NCBI RefSeq assembly: GCF_003584105.1
Contig: NZ_QXFO01000011.1
Span: forward strand, 124,001 to 188,000
DNA length: 64,000 bases
Source of the DNA: Flagellimonas taeanensis
Lineage (GTDB): Bacteria > Bacteroidota > Bacteroidia > Flavobacteriales > Flavobacteriaceae
Reading direction: 5' to 3'
Part shown: positions 27,283 to 35,275 of the stretch, piece after piece
Numbering within the stretch: position 1 is the first letter of the stretch
How the letters are laid out: each line of letters opens with the position of its first letter
The notes under the pieces: generated by a model
Told to the model about the DNA's origin: nothing
What the model saw: only the letters and a program-made list of their open reading frames with translations
The model's database searches: none
Translations under genes and position numbers: made by a program

Positions 27283-28356
27283 TTAGAATGAATAGATGGC
27301 CGCAAAAAGCACAGACGCCAAGCTCTTGGTTGGAGCCAAATCATTATCGATAAAGGCATCCTCGGCAGAACTATCCAAACGGATTTCGGGTTTCAGGATC
27401 AAATCCCCGATAGTGGCACTTCCGGTCAACGTAAGCGCTAGTACACTTCCGTCGCCATCAACGTCAGAACCTATGCTGGCAACATCTCCGAAGAAATCAC
27501 CTGTCATAAAGTACTCGCCTCTTAAACCAAGGCTAAAGGTTTCGGATACTGCATATTGAGGGTACAACGCCACGCCTGTGAAAGATCCTCCATCATCTTC
27601 AGCACTGAAATGGGCTGCGTTCAATCCCAAGAAAAACTCCTCGGAAAGATCAAAACCACCGGTATAGTCAATCTCAAAACCACCTTGGCTGTACAAGAAG
27701 TTCAAGAACTGACCGGAATAGCCCAATTGTGCACCCACGGCATAATCACCGGTGGGGTTGAGCTCGGTAAGGTCGGTCGGGTTCATCACGGCAACCATGG
27801 CAGACCAATCGCTGCCCAAATCAAAATCAGCCTTCAGACCAGTGTGGCTAAATGGGCCATAGGAAAACAGGTAGGAAGTACTGTAGTTGAAGTTGGCCAC
27901 TGGAGAGATGACCTCATACCCCAAAAAGGTATTGAAATTACCAAAAGTAAGGGTAACGGCATCGCTTACGTTCCAGTACACATACAACTGATTAATGATT
28001 TCTCCTGTGCCACCTCCTGCTGAATTAAGATATTGTGGAGAATTGAAAGTGGCATCTGAACCTCTGGGGCCAAAGACCAAATCGGCCACAAAACCTACTT
28101 TTTCGCCTTCGTAGGCCGCGATAATGTTGGCCATGCCCAAAGAAAATCCAGGAAGGTTGGCAAAGGAAGAACCAGGTGCAATGGCTTCTTCATCATTCGG
28201 AGCGGTAAGGTTGGCCCTGTAATAGGCATCCACGGAACCGCTGAAACTGAACTTGGGTTTGGTTTCTTCTTCTTGCGCCACAGCAGTGGTCACGGTCACG
28301 GTCAATAGGGCAAGAATGAAAATTTTTCCGAAATTTGTATTTATAATCGTTTTCAT
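27283..28356 (-). CDS. Outer-membrane beta-barrel porin of the ammonium locus
   Basis: Outer-membrane protein of 357 residues with a signal peptide (IFILALLTVTVTTAVAQ) and a barrel made of alternating amphipathic strands, ending in Phe (LFAAIYSF). The pattern (FSFSGSVDAYYRANL at the first strand, GFSLGMANIIAAYEGEKVGF) fits the putative beta-barrel porin-2 (OmpL-like) family. It lies directly downstream of amt and glnB on the same strand, an arrangement seen in other Bacteroidota. It may let ammonium or a nitrogen compound through the outer membrane; this role is inferred from position. Confidence 0.85.
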   Translation of the reverse strand: MKTIINTNFGKIFILALLTVTVTTAVAQEEETKPKFSFSGSVDAYYRANLTAPNDEEAIAPGSSFANLPGFSLGMANIIAAYEGEKVGFVADLVFGPRGSDATFNSPQYLNSAGGGTGEIINQLYVYWNVSDAVTLTFGNFNTFLGYEVISPVANFNYSTSYLFSYGPFSHTGLKADFDLGSDWSAMVAVMNPTDLTELNPTGDYAVGAQLGYSGQFLNFLYSQGGFEIDYTGGFDLSEEFFLGLNAAHFSAEDDGGSFTGVALYPQYAVSETFSLGLRGEYFMTGDFFGDVASIGSDVDGDGSVLALTLTGSATIGDLILKPEIRLDSSAEDAFIDNDLAPTKSLASVLFAAIYSF

Positions 28357-28432
28357 ATCATAATCATTTAAGTTGTCCTTTTAGCGGAGGACGGTTAGTT
28401 GTTAAATTGTGAGTTTGATTGAAAAGGTTATC

Positions 28433-28460
28433 AACGGAGCGTTCTGCCAAACGCTCCGTT
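28433..28460. repeat. Stable hairpin between amt and porin genes
   Basis: A perfect 11-base inverted repeat (AACGGAGCGTT and AACGCTCCGTT, six-base loop). In the direction of the genes it lacks a T tail, so it is not a normal terminator. It may protect or separate the amt-side mRNA from the porin mRNA. Confidence 0.7.
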
Positions 28461-28480
28461 TCTTTTCTTGAGTTGTGAGT

Positions 28481-29764
28481 TTAATTGTTTTGGGAAGAAA
28501 TGTGCTCGGGATAAGCCTCCACACCATGTTCATGAAGATCCAATCCATCAACTTCTTCTTCCTCGGATACACGTAGTCCAATAGTTTTCTTCAAGATGAA
28601 AAGAACTATGAAGGATGCCAAGGCAGCCCATAGGATATAGGCTAAAGAGCCATAGGTCTGTACCCATAGAAGCTTTCCGCTTCCACCGTATAAAAGTCCA
28701 CCTTCCAATGCGAACACGCCGATTAGGACAGTTCCCAAAAAGCCACATACTCCGTGCACGGAAATGGCACCTACTGGGTCGTCTATCTTAAGCTTCTTGT
28801 CGATGAATTCAATGGAAAGTACCACTACAATGCCGCAAATAAGTCCTATGGCAAGAGCTCCCCATGCATTGACAGCACCACAACCGGCAGTAATACCTAC
28901 CAATCCGGCCAATGCACCGTTCAAGGTCATGGAAATATCAGCTTTTTTGTACCTGGCCCAAGTGAAGAGCAACGCTGCAATGGCGCCAATGGCCGCTGCA
29001 ATGTTGGTGTTGATGATCACGCTCCCGGCCGCTACGGTATCGTCGCCGCCCCAGGCCAATTGGGAACCTCCGTTGAACCCGAACCATCCCAACCATAGGA
29101 TAAGGACACCAAGTGCTCCAAAGGCCATATTGTGGCCAGGGATGGCCTGTGCCTTTCCATCCACGTATTTGCCGATCCTTGGACCTACCAAAATGGCGGC
29201 CACCAATGCAGCGGCCCCACCTACGGCGTGCACCACGGATGAACCTGCGAAATCCACAAATCCAGCGGTGTTCAACCAAGCATCATCATCAAAAGGCCAA
29301 TACCAGCTACCGGAAATAGGGTAGATCAATGTGGTAAGCACGGCTGAAAAAATAAGATAGGTCGAAAATTTCGTCCTTTCCGCAATGGCCCCGGAAACAA
29401 TGGTTGCCGCAGTGGCACAAAACACGGTCTGGAAGAATAGGTTGTACCAATCCGATGCACTGAAAAAGAAATAACCTTGATCGGATGGGCTGCTCCTAAA
29501 GAAGCCGCCACCCACTAGGTCGCTGCCGTACATGATGCCGTAACCTAAGGCCCAGAACATGATGGAACCTATCGCAAGGTCCATAATGTTCTTCATGATG
29601 ATGTTACCGGAGTTCTTGCTTCGCGTGAACCCTATCTCCAACAAGGTGAACCCTGCTTGCATAAAAAATACTAGAATGGCCGCAATGGTGATCCACAGTG
29701 CGCCCATGTCGCCAGTGATGGCCTCAATGGCTTTATCTATCGCTTCTTGTTCTTGTACAATCAT
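28481..29764 (-). CDS. amt: Ammonium transporter
   Basis: Amt/Mep/Rh channel of 427 residues with eleven membrane helices. Typical blocks are present: GALWITIAAILVFFMQAGF, GNIIMKNIMDLAIGSIMFW, the DFAGSSVVHAVGGAAALVAA signature with the pore histidine, and the second pore histidine in AISVHGVCGFLGTVLIG. The C-terminal cytosolic tail (DLHEHGVEAYPEHISSQNN) can contact the P-II protein encoded 32 bases upstream. No N-terminal signal peptide. Length is standard. Confidence 0.96.
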   Translation of the reverse strand: MIVQEQEAIDKAIEAITGDMGALWITIAAILVFFMQAGFTLLEIGFTRSKNSGNIIMKNIMDLAIGSIMFWALGYGIMYGSDLVGGGFFRSSPSDQGYFFFSASDWYNLFFQTVFCATAATIVSGAIAERTKFSTYLIFSAVLTTLIYPISGSWYWPFDDDAWLNTAGFVDFAGSSVVHAVGGAAALVAAILVGPRIGKYVDGKAQAIPGHNMAFGALGVLILWLGWFGFNGGSQLAWGGDDTVAAGSVIINTNIAAAIGAIAALLFTWARYKKADISMTLNGALAGLVGITAGCGAVNAWGALAIGLICGIVVVLSIEFIDKKLKIDDPVGAISVHGVCGFLGTVLIGVFALEGGLLYGGSGKLLWVQTYGSLAYILWAALASFIVLFILKKTIGLRVSEEEEVDGLDLHEHGVEAYPEHISSQNN

Positions 29765-29796
29765 AATCTAAGTTTTTGTGTTAATCTGGTTGTGTT

Positions 29797-30135
29797 TTAA
29801 TTGATTCCGGCGCTGCCACTTTCCTTGGTCCTGATCCTGTAGGCCTCGATCATATCTGAGACGAAGATTTTCCCATCACCGACGTTTCCTGTGCTAGCGG
29901 TGTCCAAAAGGACATTGATGGTCCGCTCCAGGAAATCATCGGACACAACGATAACCAAATACCTTCTCTGTATATCGCTGGTGCTATAGGAGATCCCGCG
30001 ATACACATGTCCTTGTTTTTCATTTCCAACCCCCGTTACATCCCAGTAACTAAAGAAGTTGACCTCGATTTGATGAAGTGCTTTCTTCACCTCATCAAAC
30101 TTGGATTTTCTAATAATTGCCTCGACTTTTTTCAT
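29797..30135 (-). CDS. glnB: P-II nitrogen regulatory protein
   Basis: Trimeric P-II signal protein of 112 residues; it binds ATP/ADP and 2-oxoglutarate and gates Amt. It begins with the family start (KKVEAIIRKSKFDEVKKAL) and keeps the T-loop tyrosine (YRGISYSTSD in place of the usual YRGAEY) and the B loop (TGNVGDGKIFV instead of TGRIGDGKIF, so one Arg of the B loop is replaced by Asn). The C loop is IRTKESG. First gene of the glnB-amt-porin operon, behind a consensus promoter. GlnK would be an equally good name. Confidence 0.93.
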   Translation of the reverse strand: MKKVEAIIRKSKFDEVKKALHQIEVNFFSYWDVTGVGNEKQGHVYRGISYSTSDIQRRYLVIVVSDDFLERTINVLLDTASTGNVGDGKIFVSDMIEAYRIRTKESGSAGIN

Positions 30136-30158
30136 AATGAAGTAGTTAATTGATTTGC

Positions 30159-30190
30159 CAAATATATGTTAATCAATACAAGGCCGTCAA
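30159..30190 (-). promoter_or_regulatory. glnB-amt promoter (-33/-7)
   Basis: On the minus strand TTG (30190-30188), 21 bases, then TATATTTG (30166-30159), about 25 bases before the glnB start. Matches the Bacteroidota consensus. Confidence 0.6.
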
Positions 30191-30231
30191 AATTTATGGG
30201 TATAACTGAAAATTTTTATTGTTATAAAAAA

Positions 30232-30257
30232 AATACCCCTAAATTTTTAGGGGTATT
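30232..30257 (-). terminator. Intrinsic terminator of the crcB transcript
   Basis: Perfect 12-base arms (AATACCCCTAAA and TTTAGGGGTATT) followed on the minus strand by a run of T. It insulates the crcB transcript from the glnB promoter downstream. The stretch between 30258 and 30404 is AT-rich and holds nothing else recognisable. Confidence 0.85.
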
Positions 30258-30404
30258 CAATTATAGATTACATAAAATTATTTATTTGTTTATTTTTTCT
30301 TAACAATTATCTTAAACAAATGAATTTTGTCAATCATAAAGTTGGTTTATGATGACAATTGTTGAATTTTTAACGTTTTTTAACTGAAAAAATGAAATTT
30401 GTAA

Positions 30405-30779
30405 CTAGGAGATAAGTTTGGCCAGCCAAAGCCCCAAAACGACGGCCAAGATACCCACGCCTATGCTGGACAACATATATAAGGCAAAGTTGAGGAGTTC
30501 ACCATTGCGTAATAAATGGTGTTTTTCAAAGGCGAAGGCCGAAAAGGTGGTAAAGCCTCCGCAGAAGCCGGTCGCCAAGAAGAGGGCGCCATTGGATGAA
30601 AGAAGATTGCCTTTGGTTGTCAGGCCAAGAACAAAACCAATCAGTAAGCAACCGATCATATTGACTATGAAGGTGCCCAAGAAGAAATTTTGAAAAAGGG
30701 GATTAAGGGGTTTGGAGATGAGATAGCGAAGAACGCTTCCCAATCCACCTCCCAGAAAAACAAGAAAAGCCTGTTTCAT
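30405..30779 (-). CDS. crcB: Fluoride channel CrcB/FluC
   Basis: Small dual-topology fluoride channel of 124 residues with four helices. Family marks: GGGLGSVLRYLIS, GTFIVNMIGCLLIGFV with the pore Asn, and TGFCGGFTTFSAFAFE with the conserved Phe/Ser/Thr track. It protects the cell by exporting fluoride. No crcB-type riboswitch is visible ahead of it; instead a gene for a small membrane protein ends 17 bases upstream and is probably co-transcribed. Confidence 0.95.
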   Translation of the reverse strand: MKQAFLVFLGGGLGSVLRYLISKPLNPLFQNFFLGTFIVNMIGCLLIGFVLGLTTKGNLLSSNGALFLATGFCGGFTTFSAFAFEKHHLLRNGELLNFALYMLSSIGVGILAVVLGLWLAKLIS

Positions 30780-30796
30780 ACCCCTAAAGGTATAAA

Positions 30797-30976
30797 TTAA
30801 ACAGCTTCTTTGTACTCAGTTTCAGAAGTCTCGCGGGGGAAGAGTTTAGTAATGGGACTTTCTGAAAGTTTGAGGATTGGTTTTTTGAACCTTTTGCCAG
30901 ATCTGTTGACGCTGAAAATCAACAGAATTGCATTAATTGCAAGCAAAACGAATAAAATGCTAAGGAATGAGGTCAT
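30797..30976 (-). CDS. Very small single-helix membrane protein (59 aa)
   Basis: A 59-codon gene. It starts MTSFLSILFVLLAINAILLI, continues FSVNRSGKRFKK and has a polar tail of about 27 residues. The first 32 residues match the pattern of two even smaller genes at 55793 and 55945: M-x-x-F-x-x-(I/V)-L-x-x-L-L-x-x-N-x-x-L-L-x-x-S-V-N. One helix with an Asn in its middle, then a basic end, predicts a single-pass inner-membrane protein. A promoter with TACTTTTG lies at 31002-31036 and crcB follows by 17 bases. No known family is recognised. Confidence 0.7.
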   Translation of the reverse strand: MTSFLSILFVLLAINAILLIFSVNRSGKRFKKPILKLSESPITKLFPRETSETEYKEAV

Positions 30977-31001
30977 TTGTCGATGCTAAATTAATGTTAA
31001 A

Positions 31002-31036
31002 CAAAAGTACGTGTTTTCCTATAATATACGTCCCAA
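31002..31036 (-). promoter_or_regulatory. Promoter of the small-protein/crcB transcript
   Basis: On the minus strand TTG (31036-31034), 24 bases, then TACTTTTG (31009-31002), 26 bases before the ATG at 30976. The spacer is one base longer than the usual range. Confidence 0.5.
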
Positions 31037-31090
31037 ACCCTACTTTAAGTTGTGAAAGAGGTCATTTTTGTAGTGAAGGCAATATTGGTG

Positions 31091-31279
31091 TTAATTTTTG
31101 AGAAAGTGTTTGATCAGGAAGAGGATTATTATGAAGGTTATAAAAGAAATCAAGATTTGTACAACACCTCTGTAGTTTTTTTTATGCAATTTTTTGTCCT
31201 TTCTATAGGAGAGAATGATGACAATGACAAAGGCAATGAAGAAAAATGCGGCAAAAATGAGCTGTCCCGTACTGAACAT
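31091..31279 (-). CDS. Small two-helix membrane protein (62 aa)
   Basis: Protein of 62 residues from the ATG at 31279. It has two membrane helices (MFSTGQLIFAAFFFIAFVIV and VVQILISFITFIIILFLIKH) joined by a basic loop (YRKDKKLHKKNYRG). This layout with the KLHKK loop is one I recognise as recurrent in flavobacterial genomes, without a named function. The opposite-strand frame at 31052-31303 is a shadow with an implausible composition. Confidence 0.7.
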   Translation of the reverse strand: MFSTGQLIFAAFFFIAFVIVIILSYRKDKKLHKKNYRGVVQILISFITFIIILFLIKHFLKN

Positions 31280-31318
31280 ATTTTTATTTTTGCACAAATC
31301 TAAACCAAATCAAGGGTA

Positions 31319-31705
31319 ATGGAAAGTAAAATCAAGGCAGTGGAGCTTTTCCACAATTCATTTGGATTGGGTGTTTCCCATGAGCCCAAGGCCAGCTTGG
31401 GAGAAGAAAAAAATCTACTTAGGTTCAATCTCATGGACGAGGAGAACAAAGAATATTTGGAAGCGGCCAATGATGGGGACCTGGTGGAGGTCGCAGATGC
31501 TTTGGGAGATATGCTGTACATTCTCTGCGGTACCATTTTAGAGCATGGGATGCAGTATAAAATTGAGGAGGTCTTTGAGGAGATACAGAAAAGCAACATG
31601 AGCAAACTGGGGTCGGATGGCAAGCCCATTTACCGGGAGGACGGCAAGGTACTCAAGGGCCCCAACTACTTTAAACCGGATATCAAGACCATCATGGACA
31701 AATAA
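31319..31705 (+). CDS. MazG-like nucleotide pyrophosphohydrolase
   Basis: All-alpha NTP-PPase of 128 residues. The metal-binding motif is split as usual for this superfamily: EENKEYLEA followed by EVADALGDMLYILCGT, whose Glu and Asp residues bind magnesium. It resembles phosphoribosyl-ATP-pyrophosphohydrolase-like proteins that clean the nucleotide pool. The C-terminal extension (SNMSKLGSDGKPIYREDGKV) is typical of this subgroup. A bidirectional terminator overlaps its end. Confidence 0.85.
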   Translation: MESKIKAVELFHNSFGLGVSHEPKASLGEEKNLLRFNLMDEENKEYLEAANDGDLVEVADALGDMLYILCGTILEHGMQYKIEEVFEEIQKSNMSKLGSDGKPIYREDGKVLKGPNYFKPDIKTIMDK

Positions 31706-31731
31706 AAAAGGCACCTCTTGGTGCCTTTTTT
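31704..31731. terminator. Bidirectional terminator
   Basis: AAAAAAGGCACC and GGTGCCTTTTTT with a four-base TCTT loop, placed between convergent genes (MazG-like and ilvE). Perfect 12-base stem. Confidence 0.9.
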
Positions 31732-31732
31732 G

Positions 31733-32800
31733 TTAGATGACCTCGTAGCGCCATCCAAATTTATCTTCGCTCCGATTATATTGGATATCGGTGATTCGTT
31801 TTTTGAGGCGAGAGGCATAGCTGTCGGCCAGTTCTGGAAGATCGTAGTCCACGCCCTCATAGCCAAAGGCTGATATGGGGGATACCACAGCTGCGGTACC
31901 CGCTCCGAACATTTCCTTCAGTGATCCGTTTTTTGCCGCATCGACCAGTTCGTGCACGGAAACCTTTCGGACCTCGGTCTTAATGCCCTCGTCCTTGGCA
32001 ATGTCCAAGATGCTCTTTCGAGTGATACCGTCCAGGATGCGATCGTTGGTCGGGGCCGTGAGCAAAGTGTCATTGATTCGGACAAAAACGTTCATGGCAC
32101 CCGCTTCTTCTATGAATTCATGGGTGTTGTCGTCTGTCCAGATGACCTGTTGGTAGCCCTTCTCGGCGGCCAGTTGGGTGGGGTAGAACTGCCCGGCATA
32201 GTTTCCACCGGCCTTGGCATAACCCACACCTCCATTGGCGGCACGTGAATAGGTCTGCTCTATCAGTACCTTCACCTTCCCAGAAAAATAAGCTCCGGAT
32301 GGGGCACAGGCGATGATGAACTTATATTCGCCAGCGGGAGAGGCATGGAAGCCTTTGCCGGAGGCAAAAACAAAGGGCCTTATATATAAGGAACTGCCCG
32401 GGTTTTTGGGAATCCAGTCACTTTCCAGTTGGATAAGGGCCGTCAACCCTTCCATAAAATGGGCTTCGGGAAGTTCAGGAATGGCCAATCGCTTAGCAGA
32501 TTTGTTCAATCGCTTGAAGTTTTCCAGCGGACGGAAAAGCCATACTTTTTCATCTTCGTCCTTATAGGCCTTCATACCTTCAAAGATGGACTGTCCGTAA
32601 TGGAAAATCTTTGCGGAAGGATCTAATGTAATGGGTTGGTAGGGTACTATTTTGGGAGCACTCCATTCCCCGTTCTTATAATCACAGACCAACATGTGGT
32701 CGGTATATACGCTTCCAAATGAAAGATTGTCAAAATCGACATCCTTTATTTTGGAGGTCTTGGCCTTTTCTATAGCTATGTTATTAACCATTGTTTCCAT
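31733..32800 (-). CDS. ilvE: Branched-chain amino acid aminotransferase
   Basis: PLP enzyme of fold type IV and 355 residues, last step of valine, leucine and isoleucine synthesis and first of their breakdown. The PLP lysine is in GYAKAGGNYAGQFYPTQ; other blocks are HYGQSIFEGMKAY, FRPLENFKRLN, EEAGAMNVFV and DGITRKSILDIA, with the phosphate-binding FGAGTAAVVSPI near the C terminus. Length places it in the class II (eukaryote-like) group. IcmF, also in this window, acts on acyl-CoAs made from valine. Confidence 0.95.
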   Translation of the reverse strand: METMVNNIAIEKAKTSKIKDVDFDNLSFGSVYTDHMLVCDYKNGEWSAPKIVPYQPITLDPSAKIFHYGQSIFEGMKAYKDEDEKVWLFRPLENFKRLNKSAKRLAIPELPEAHFMEGLTALIQLESDWIPKNPGSSLYIRPFVFASGKGFHASPAGEYKFIIACAPSGAYFSGKVKVLIEQTYSRAANGGVGYAKAGGNYAGQFYPTQLAAEKGYQQVIWTDDNTHEFIEEAGAMNVFVRINDTLLTAPTNDRILDGITRKSILDIAKDEGIKTEVRKVSVHELVDAAKNGSLKEMFGAGTAAVVSPISAFGYEGVDYDLPELADSYASRLKKRITDIQYNRSEDKFGWRYEVI

Positions 32801-32906
32801 ATCACTTACATTTTCAATGTTAAAATTAGCTATTTATTGTTAGTTTTGAATGTTTTCCAAATCGATTTTTTATACTTGATCTACAAATTTTTAAACGTTA
32901 TTGAAA

Positions 32907-33377
32907 ATGAAGCTTTTTAACACTTTTGCTGCCGTATTGTTAGTGGTTTTGTGCCAAATCTCCTGCAAGCAGGAAACCATAAAAGGAGATTATTTTGGTG
33001 AGGAATTCAAGATTTCCAACAAAGTGGACAAGACATCGGCCCTCTATGAAGGACTTGTGGCCACAGATACCTTGCAGACCCAGATGATGGGAGAGGTAAC
33101 GGAAGTTTGCCAGGCCAAGGGATGCTGGATGAAAGTGAAATTGGACTCTGAGGACGAAGTATTTGTCCGTTTCAAGGATTATGGTTTCTTTGTGCCCAAA
33201 GATGCGGCAGGAAAAAAGGTGGTGATGAACGGGGCGGCCTTTTTGGAGGAGATGTCCGTTGAGGACCAGAAACACTACGCTGAGGATGAAGGTGCCTCCG
33301 AAGATGAATTGGCCCAGATCACGGAGCCCAAAAGGACCCTGCGTTTTGAAGCGGATGGGGTACTTATAGGCAACTGA
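32907..33377 (+). CDS. DUF4920 lipoprotein
   Basis: Lipoprotein of 156 residues; the signal ends in LCQISC. The DUF4920 domain follows, an OB-like beta fold, with EVCQAKGCWMKVKL (two Cys spaced by four residues) and VFVRFKDYGFFVPKDAAGK. Similar proteins are linked to metal or redox handling only by weak evidence. The in-frame TTG at 32901 is ignored. It shares the transcript with mnmD, which starts two bases after its stop. Confidence 0.88.
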   Translation: MKLFNTFAAVLLVVLCQISCKQETIKGDYFGEEFKISNKVDKTSALYEGLVATDTLQTQMMGEVTEVCQAKGCWMKVKLDSEDEVFVRFKDYGFFVPKDAAGKKVVMNGAAFLEEMSVEDQKHYAEDEGASEDELAQITEPKRTLRFEADGVLIGN

Positions 33378-33379
33378 CC

Positions 33380-34042
33380 TTGAAACGCAAGATCATCCTT
33401 ACTGCAGATGGTTCCAAGACCATCCAGATAGAGGATTGGGACGAACAGTACCACTCCAGGCACGGTGCGGTGCAGGAAGCCTACCACGTATTCATAACGC
33501 ACGGACTTCGATTGTTCGCCAATCGGAAAATCAGCCTTTTGGAAATAGGTTTTGGAACAGGCCTTAATGCGCTGATCACCTTATTGGAAGCCACCAAGTT
33601 GAACCTCAAAATCGACTATGTGGGCATTGAGGCATTCCCTGTTTCCATGGAAGAAGTGGCGGAATTGGGATATTGTGCACAATTGGACTGTATGGAAGAA
33701 CAAGGAGAGTTCCAAAAAATGCACGAAAGCCCGTGGGAAGAACCATGTCCTATTACAGATGGGTTTGTTTTGACCAAGCAGAAAAAAGATTTTCTCAAAG
33801 TAGGTGACAAAAATCTGTTCAACCTCATTTATTTTGATGCATTTGGTGCCCGGGTACAGCCGGAACTTTGGACCGAGCAAATTTTTTCCAAGATGTACGA
33901 TGCACTTCAGCAACAGGGTGTTTTGGTCACCTATGCGGCCAAGGGTAGCGTAAGACGGGCCATGCAGGCTGTCGGATTTACTGTTGAACGATTGCCGGGA
34001 CCACCTGGAAAAAGGGAGATGCTCCGCGCTACAAAAAACTGA
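33380..34042 (+). CDS. mnmD: tRNA 5-methylaminomethyl-2-thiouridine methyltransferase
   Basis: SAM-dependent methyltransferase of 220 residues, the stand-alone MnmD half of bifunctional MnmC, which finishes mnm5s2U at the tRNA wobble position. The SAM loop is LLEIGFGTGLNAL, the family start is ADGSKTIQIEDWDEQYHSRH, and the catalytic-side motif is LIYFDAFGARVQPELW. It begins with TTG at 33380, the only start that keeps the conserved N terminus. The oxidoreductase half (MnmC2) is absent, as is usual in Bacteroidota. Confidence 0.93.
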   Translation: MKRKIILTADGSKTIQIEDWDEQYHSRHGAVQEAYHVFITHGLRLFANRKISLLEIGFGTGLNALITLLEATKLNLKIDYVGIEAFPVSMEEVAELGYCAQLDCMEEQGEFQKMHESPWEEPCPITDGFVLTKQKKDFLKVGDKNLFNLIYFDAFGARVQPELWTEQIFSKMYDALQQQGVLVTYAAKGSVRRAMQAVGFTVERLPGPPGKREMLRATKN

Positions 34043-34179
34043 CCTTTTGCCAATCTTCTGTTAACGTTGACAGTTTTGGCCATCATAAAAAGTTCTAAAG
34101 TTTAAACATTTGTGTTAAACCTTAATTAACGTCTCAGAAACAGCCACTTAAACCATTAAATTTGTATCAAAATGATGGT

Positions 34180-35142
34180 ATGAAGGTGTTGATAACAGGT
34201 GCTACGGGATTAGTGGGGCAGGCCATTGTGAAGGTGCTGCATTCAAAAGGTATCCCAGTAAATTACTTGACCACGAGCAAGGACAAAATCTCTTCCTCTG
34301 AAGATTTTCGGGGTTTTTATTGGAATCCCTCCAAAGGGGAAATAGATCTTGCATGTTTTGAGCAGGTCCAGGCCATTATCAATCTGGCAGGGACAAACAT
34401 TGCCAAGCGATGGACCCCTTTGCACAAGAAAAAAGTATTTTCCAGTAGGATAGACAGTCTAAGGACCCTAAAAAAGGGTATGGAAAAAGCAGGGGCATCG
34501 GAGGTGGAATGCCTTGTGTCCGCTTCGGCCATTGGTATCTACCCAGATTCTCCTTCCAAGTTCTATGATGAACACGAAACAGAGGTAGCCGATGGTTTTT
34601 TGGGCCAGGTCGTCCAGAAATGGGAAGCCGAGGCGGATACCTTCAAAAAGCTGGGAATTGTTGTATCAAAAGTGAGGATAGGAGTCGTACTTTCTACCGA
34701 AGGAGGGGCATTGCCCAAAATGACTATCCCTGTCAAAAACTTCGTGGGCGCACCGCTGGGCAGTGGCGAGCAATGGCAATCATGGATCCATATCGAGGAT
34801 TTGGCACAACTGTTTGTCTTCATTGTGGAGAACAACCTGAAAGGAACGTACAATGCCGTTGCGCCAAACCCTGTCACCAATACCAAGATGACCAAGGAAC
34901 TGGCAAGGGTCTTGGATATGCCGTTATGGCTTCCCCATGTGCCAAAATTTGTGCTTAAGGCGATTTTGGGTAACATGTCGCAGCTTCTTTTGAACAGTCA
35001 ACGTGTAAGCAGTAAAAAAATAGAGAAGGCGGGTTTTGTCTTCCATTATTGCAATATCTGTACGGCTCTGGAAAACCTTTACTCCACTGAAAAGGGAGTT
35101 GATGTCCCATCCATGAAGACTGTGGAAAAGGAAGTGGTCTAG
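34180..35142 (+). CDS. TIGR01777-type NAD(P)-dependent epimerase (SDR)
   Basis: Extended short-chain dehydrogenase of 320 residues with the nucleotide-binding start MKVLITGATGLVGQAIV, the SASAIGIYPDS motif in place of the usual active-site YxxxK, and the C-terminal DUF1731 helix region. This fits the TIGR01777 group (SulA/YfcH-like). A -7 box TAAATTTG lies at 34157-34164, just ahead of the ATG at 34180, which excludes the TTG at 34162 as start. Substrate unknown. Confidence 0.9.
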   Translation: MKVLITGATGLVGQAIVKVLHSKGIPVNYLTTSKDKISSSEDFRGFYWNPSKGEIDLACFEQVQAIINLAGTNIAKRWTPLHKKKVFSSRIDSLRTLKKGMEKAGASEVECLVSASAIGIYPDSPSKFYDEHETEVADGFLGQVVQKWEAEADTFKKLGIVVSKVRIGVVLSTEGGALPKMTIPVKNFVGAPLGSGEQWQSWIHIEDLAQLFVFIVENNLKGTYNAVAPNPVTNTKMTKELARVLDMPLWLPHVPKFVLKAILGNMSQLLLNSQRVSSKKIEKAGFVFHYCNICTALENLYSTEKGVDVPSMKTVEKEVV

Positions 35143-35169
35143 GATAGTGGTCCATTGGAAAGTAAAACG

Positions 35170-35192
35170 AATCCGCAAAGGCGGATTTTTTT
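35170..35192 (+). terminator. Rho-independent terminator
   Basis: AATCCGC and GCGGATT with a four-base loop, then seven T. It closes the epimerase gene just before the grpE promoter. Confidence 0.85.
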
Positions 35193-35210
35193 ATGTTTTG
35201 TAGTGACATT

Positions 35211-35242
35211 TTGACATTTTTGGACAAATGGCAGTACTTTTG
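35211..35242 (+). promoter_or_regulatory. grpE-dnaJ promoter (-33/-7)
   Basis: TTG (35211-35213), 21 bases, TACTTTTG (35235-35242). The transcript would start about 25 bases before the grpE ATG at 35276. No CIRCE (HrcA) inverted repeat is seen. Confidence 0.65.
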
Positions 35243-35275
35243 CCGTTTCAGGAAAAGGAAATAAAACAAACACAT

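Noticed and set aside
30780..31020. Possible fluoride riboswitch before crcB
   Set aside because: The upstream region is filled by a small coding gene and a standard promoter; no crcB pseudoknot motif is seen.
31052..31303. 83-codon plus-strand frame
   Set aside because: The opposite strand carries a small two-helix membrane protein with a recognisable layout; the plus frame has an odd acidic composition.
35193..35275. CIRCE/HrcA operator before grpE
   Set aside because: No TTAGCACTC-N9-GAGTGCTAA-like repeat is present; only a standard promoter.
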